Source: Sulfurimonas gotlandica GD1 (lineage in GTDB: Bacteria > Campylobacterota > Campylobacteria > Campylobacterales > Sulfurimonadaceae). From it: a DNA stretch of 64,000 nt. The stretch covers positions 124,001 through 188,000 of the forward strand of contig NZ_AFRZ01000001.1 of the NCBI RefSeq assembly GCF_000242915.1, in the 5' to 3' direction. Under the pieces are notes generated by a model that was not told the origin of the DNA, searched no databases, and saw nothing but the letters and a program-made list of their open reading frames with translations. This document shows positions 62,386-64,000 of this stretch, piece after piece (positions within the stretch are counted from its first letter, which is position 1; every line of letters starts with the position of its first letter). The position numbers were made by a program, and so were the translations under genes.

Positions 62386-63732
62386 ATGAAAACTCTACGT
62401 TTTCTTTTTGTTATTCTATTTGTAATGTTTTCTGACTTAGCCAATGCAGAAGATACTCCAAAAATAGATACAAAATATGGTGAGGTCTCAGGGTTAATCC
62501 GCTTTTTCTATGTTTTTGATGCATCTTATATAAAAAGTGGTCGTGCAAAAGATTACAGTATTGATGGTAGTGCTATTGGTGGCCATATCCGTTATACTTC
62601 ACCTACCTACTCAAACTTCGGAGCTTCCACAGCACTTTACTATGCCCAAGATACAGGACTTAATGATTTCGATGATCCAAATACAATAGGTGCAGCGGGA
62701 CGCTTTTTCACAAAAGACTATTCTGCTAAAGGTGTATTAGGAGAATTGAACTTTTTTTATAAAGATAAAGAGCACCATGCTATTGTAGGTAGACAGAAAA
62801 TAAGTTCACCTATAACTAATTCAATATACACATATATGCCTAATATGTTCGAAGCGCTATATTATTCAAATAAAAGTTTCAATGCTAACGAGTTTATAGT
62901 TTTACATATCGATAAAATGGCTTACGGTACAAGAGCACCAGTAGAGTTTGGACTAATTGGTGAAACAACTAGAACAGCCGGTGCAACACAAAATGCAATA
63001 GATATACGTGGAAAGTTTTTACCAATTGAGCAGCAAATATTGGCAGACGATACAAGTAAGACAAACGGTATTACCGGTATTGCTCTAATAAACACTTCTT
63101 TAGCTAATACAACTCTTCGTATGTGGGACTTTTATGCATACGACATTATAAATATGTTCTATTTAGATGCTGAGTATAAAAACAAATACAATAATGTAAA
63201 CTACACATTTTCAGCACAATATCTTAATGTTAGAAGTGTAGGTAAAGACTTAGCCTCTGCTTGGTTGGATGCTAATAGTGCAGATCTATTTGGTTTAAAA
63301 GTGGGAATAAACTACAAGAACATCTCCGCCTATATTGCATATAACCATTCAGGCAATGCAAAAATATTAAACCCTTGGGGAGGAGATCCTGCATATACCT
63401 CTTCATTTTTTTCGAGAAATGCCTATAGAGCCAATGTAGACGCATATAAACTCGGAGCAAACTTCGCATTTACTAAAAACTTTAAAATAATAGCAAGCCA
63501 TGCTGATTACGGACGCTCTACAACAGATGGTACATTTTCTCCAGCTAAACCTGTAGAAGCACCAGCACAGCCAAGAGGAGATGCTATGGAGTCTTCTTTA
63601 TTATTTTCATATAATCCGATACAATCTATAAATATATTAAGCGGTGCTATTTATAAAACCAGCGAATATTTTTATGAGAATAAACAGGTAGAGCTTCTAG
63701 ATCTTGATCTAGTAATTACCTACAGATTCTAA
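62386..63732 (+). CDS. OprD-like outer membrane porin
   Basis: 448 residues with a signal peptide (MKTLRFLFVILFVMFSDLANA), many amphipathic beta strands and a C-terminal TYRF, as expected for a BAM-inserted barrel. It shares the beginning of the mature part (GLIRFFYVFDASYI... SPTYSNFGASTALYYAQD) with the porin at 1292, so the two are paralogues. A periplasmic binding-protein gene starts 19 bases downstream, so a substrate-specific porin/importer pair is likely. Substrate unknown. Confidence 0.78.
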   Translation: MKTLRFLFVILFVMFSDLANAEDTPKIDTKYGEVSGLIRFFYVFDASYIKSGRAKDYSIDGSAIGGHIRYTSPTYSNFGASTALYYAQDTGLNDFDDPNTIGAAGRFFTKDYSAKGVLGELNFFYKDKEHHAIVGRQKISSPITNSIYTYMPNMFEALYYSNKSFNANEFIVLHIDKMAYGTRAPVEFGLIGETTRTAGATQNAIDIRGKFLPIEQQILADDTSKTNGITGIALINTSLANTTLRMWDFYAYDIINMFYLDAEYKNKYNNVNYTFSAQYLNVRSVGKDLASAWLDANSADLFGLKVGINYKNISAYIAYNHSGNAKILNPWGGDPAYTSSFFSRNAYRANVDAYKLGANFAFTKNFKIIASHADYGRSTTDGTFSPAKPVEAPAQPRGDAMESSLLFSYNPIQSINILSGAIYKTSEYFYENKQVELLDLDLVITYRF

Positions 63733-63751
63733 ATAGGAAAAGGATAAAATC

Positions 63752-64000
63752 ATGAAAAAAATTATTTTAATACTTTTTTTATCACTCTCTCTTTTACATG
63801 CAGATAATCTAACGCTTAGCATTACTTCAGGTTTTGATGCTCCTGAAACAAATTTGATACATTCGGTACTTAAAGAGGGTTTTAAAAGAGCAAAAATTGG
63901 TTTACACTATCATACACTTCCAAATCAACGTTCACTAATCAATGCTAATCGTGGAATTTATGATGGCGAAGCCGCAAGAATATGGGAAATAAACAAACTA
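63752..64000 (+). CDS. Periplasmic solute-binding protein, N-terminal part
   Basis: The first 83 residues; the gene runs off the right edge. A signal peptide (MKKIILILFLSLSLLHA) is followed by LTLSITSGFDAPETNLIHSV and NQRSLINANRGIYDGEAARI. The RSLxxANxGxYDGExxR pattern is typical of SBP_bac_3-type binding proteins. AAAAGGAT precedes the ATG. The porin just upstream probably feeds it. Confidence 0.65.
   Translation, partial: MKKIILILFLSLSLLHADNLTLSITSGFDAPETNLIHSVLKEGFKRAKIGLHYHTLPNQRSLINANRGIYDGEAARIWEINKL

Noticed and set aside
1-64000. CRISPR arrays, insertion sequences, prophage or integron elements
   Set aside because: No regularly spaced direct repeats, transposase, integrase, terminal inverted repeats or phage structural genes were seen in reading the window.

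Overview
The window is one gene-dense, AT-rich chromosomal segment of a Campylobacterota (epsilonproteobacterial) bacterium, most like Sulfurimonas and relatives. The lineage call rests on several things: DUF2018 (HP0242-like) protein, OprD-type porins, PilZ and HisKA proteins of campylobacterotal style, RNase Y, a UbiD-family decarboxylase beside hemC, hemA-proS synteny, and TATAAT (often TGnTATAAT) promoters in an A/T background. I see no phage, insertion sequence, CRISPR array or rRNA. There is one tRNA (Thr-TGT).

Layout. 1-3.6 kb: a tungstate/molybdate-type ABC uptake cluster (binding protein, ATPase, permease) with an outer-membrane porin gene inserted between ATPase and permease. 3.6-15.1 kb, minus strand: a PilZ/degenerate-GGDEF protein, then serA, a small membrane protein, rpsA, ispH, aroA, pheT and pheS. 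15.2-16.7 kb, plus strand: a HIT protein and an MltC-like lytic transglycosylase. 16.9-21.1 kb, minus strand: a compact three-gene accessory operon encoding a GNAT-BKACE fusion, a cyanophycin-synthetase-like ATP-grasp ligase with a decayed Mur-ligase half, and an ornithine-cyclodeaminase-family oxidoreductase. This is my best candidate for an undescribed pathway. 21.3-31.9 kb, minus strand: OsmC, argH, a cytochrome c, then a long haem/quinone run (DUF2018, exported protein, ispB, hemA, proS, fxsA, dsbC-like, hemC, ubiD). 32-35.8 kb, minus strand: argB, lpxK, a DegT-family aminotransferase, nadE.

35.9-48.6 kb: mixed housekeeping genes on both strands, including MBL hydrolase, methyltransferase, hotdog thioesterase, cmoB, a cation-diffusion-facilitator gene with a long structured leader, rny, a formyl-THF cyclo-ligase family gene, a TlpA-like lipoprotein, ftsY, a seven-blade WD40 lipoprotein, radA, beta carbonic anhydrase, fliL and acpS. 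48.5-53.3 kb: thiS, a small membrane ORF, an OmpR-type regulator, a truncated haemoglobin, tRNA-Thr, an esterase and a PAS histidine kinase. 53.3-61 kb, minus strand: a four-gene overlapping beta-oxidation operon (thiolase, FadB/J-like, FadE-like acyl-CoA dehydrogenase, PlsC-alpha/beta-hydrolase fusion). 61.2-64 kb, plus strand: a short GlpD-like dehydrogenase, a second porin and the start of a periplasmic binding protein.

How the parts fit. Most genes are core metabolism: serine, aromatic amino acids, arginine, haem, menaquinone, isoprenoid, translation. The accessory islands are tungstate uptake with its own porin, the GNAT-BKACE/ATP-grasp/OCD operon, and a lipid-turnover island (beta-oxidation plus a glycerol-3-phosphate dehydrogenase-like gene). 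Several start codons were moved from the longest reading frame because a -10 element or a Shine-Dalgarno sequence rules the longer start out. All functional calls are from reading the translations; no database search was run.
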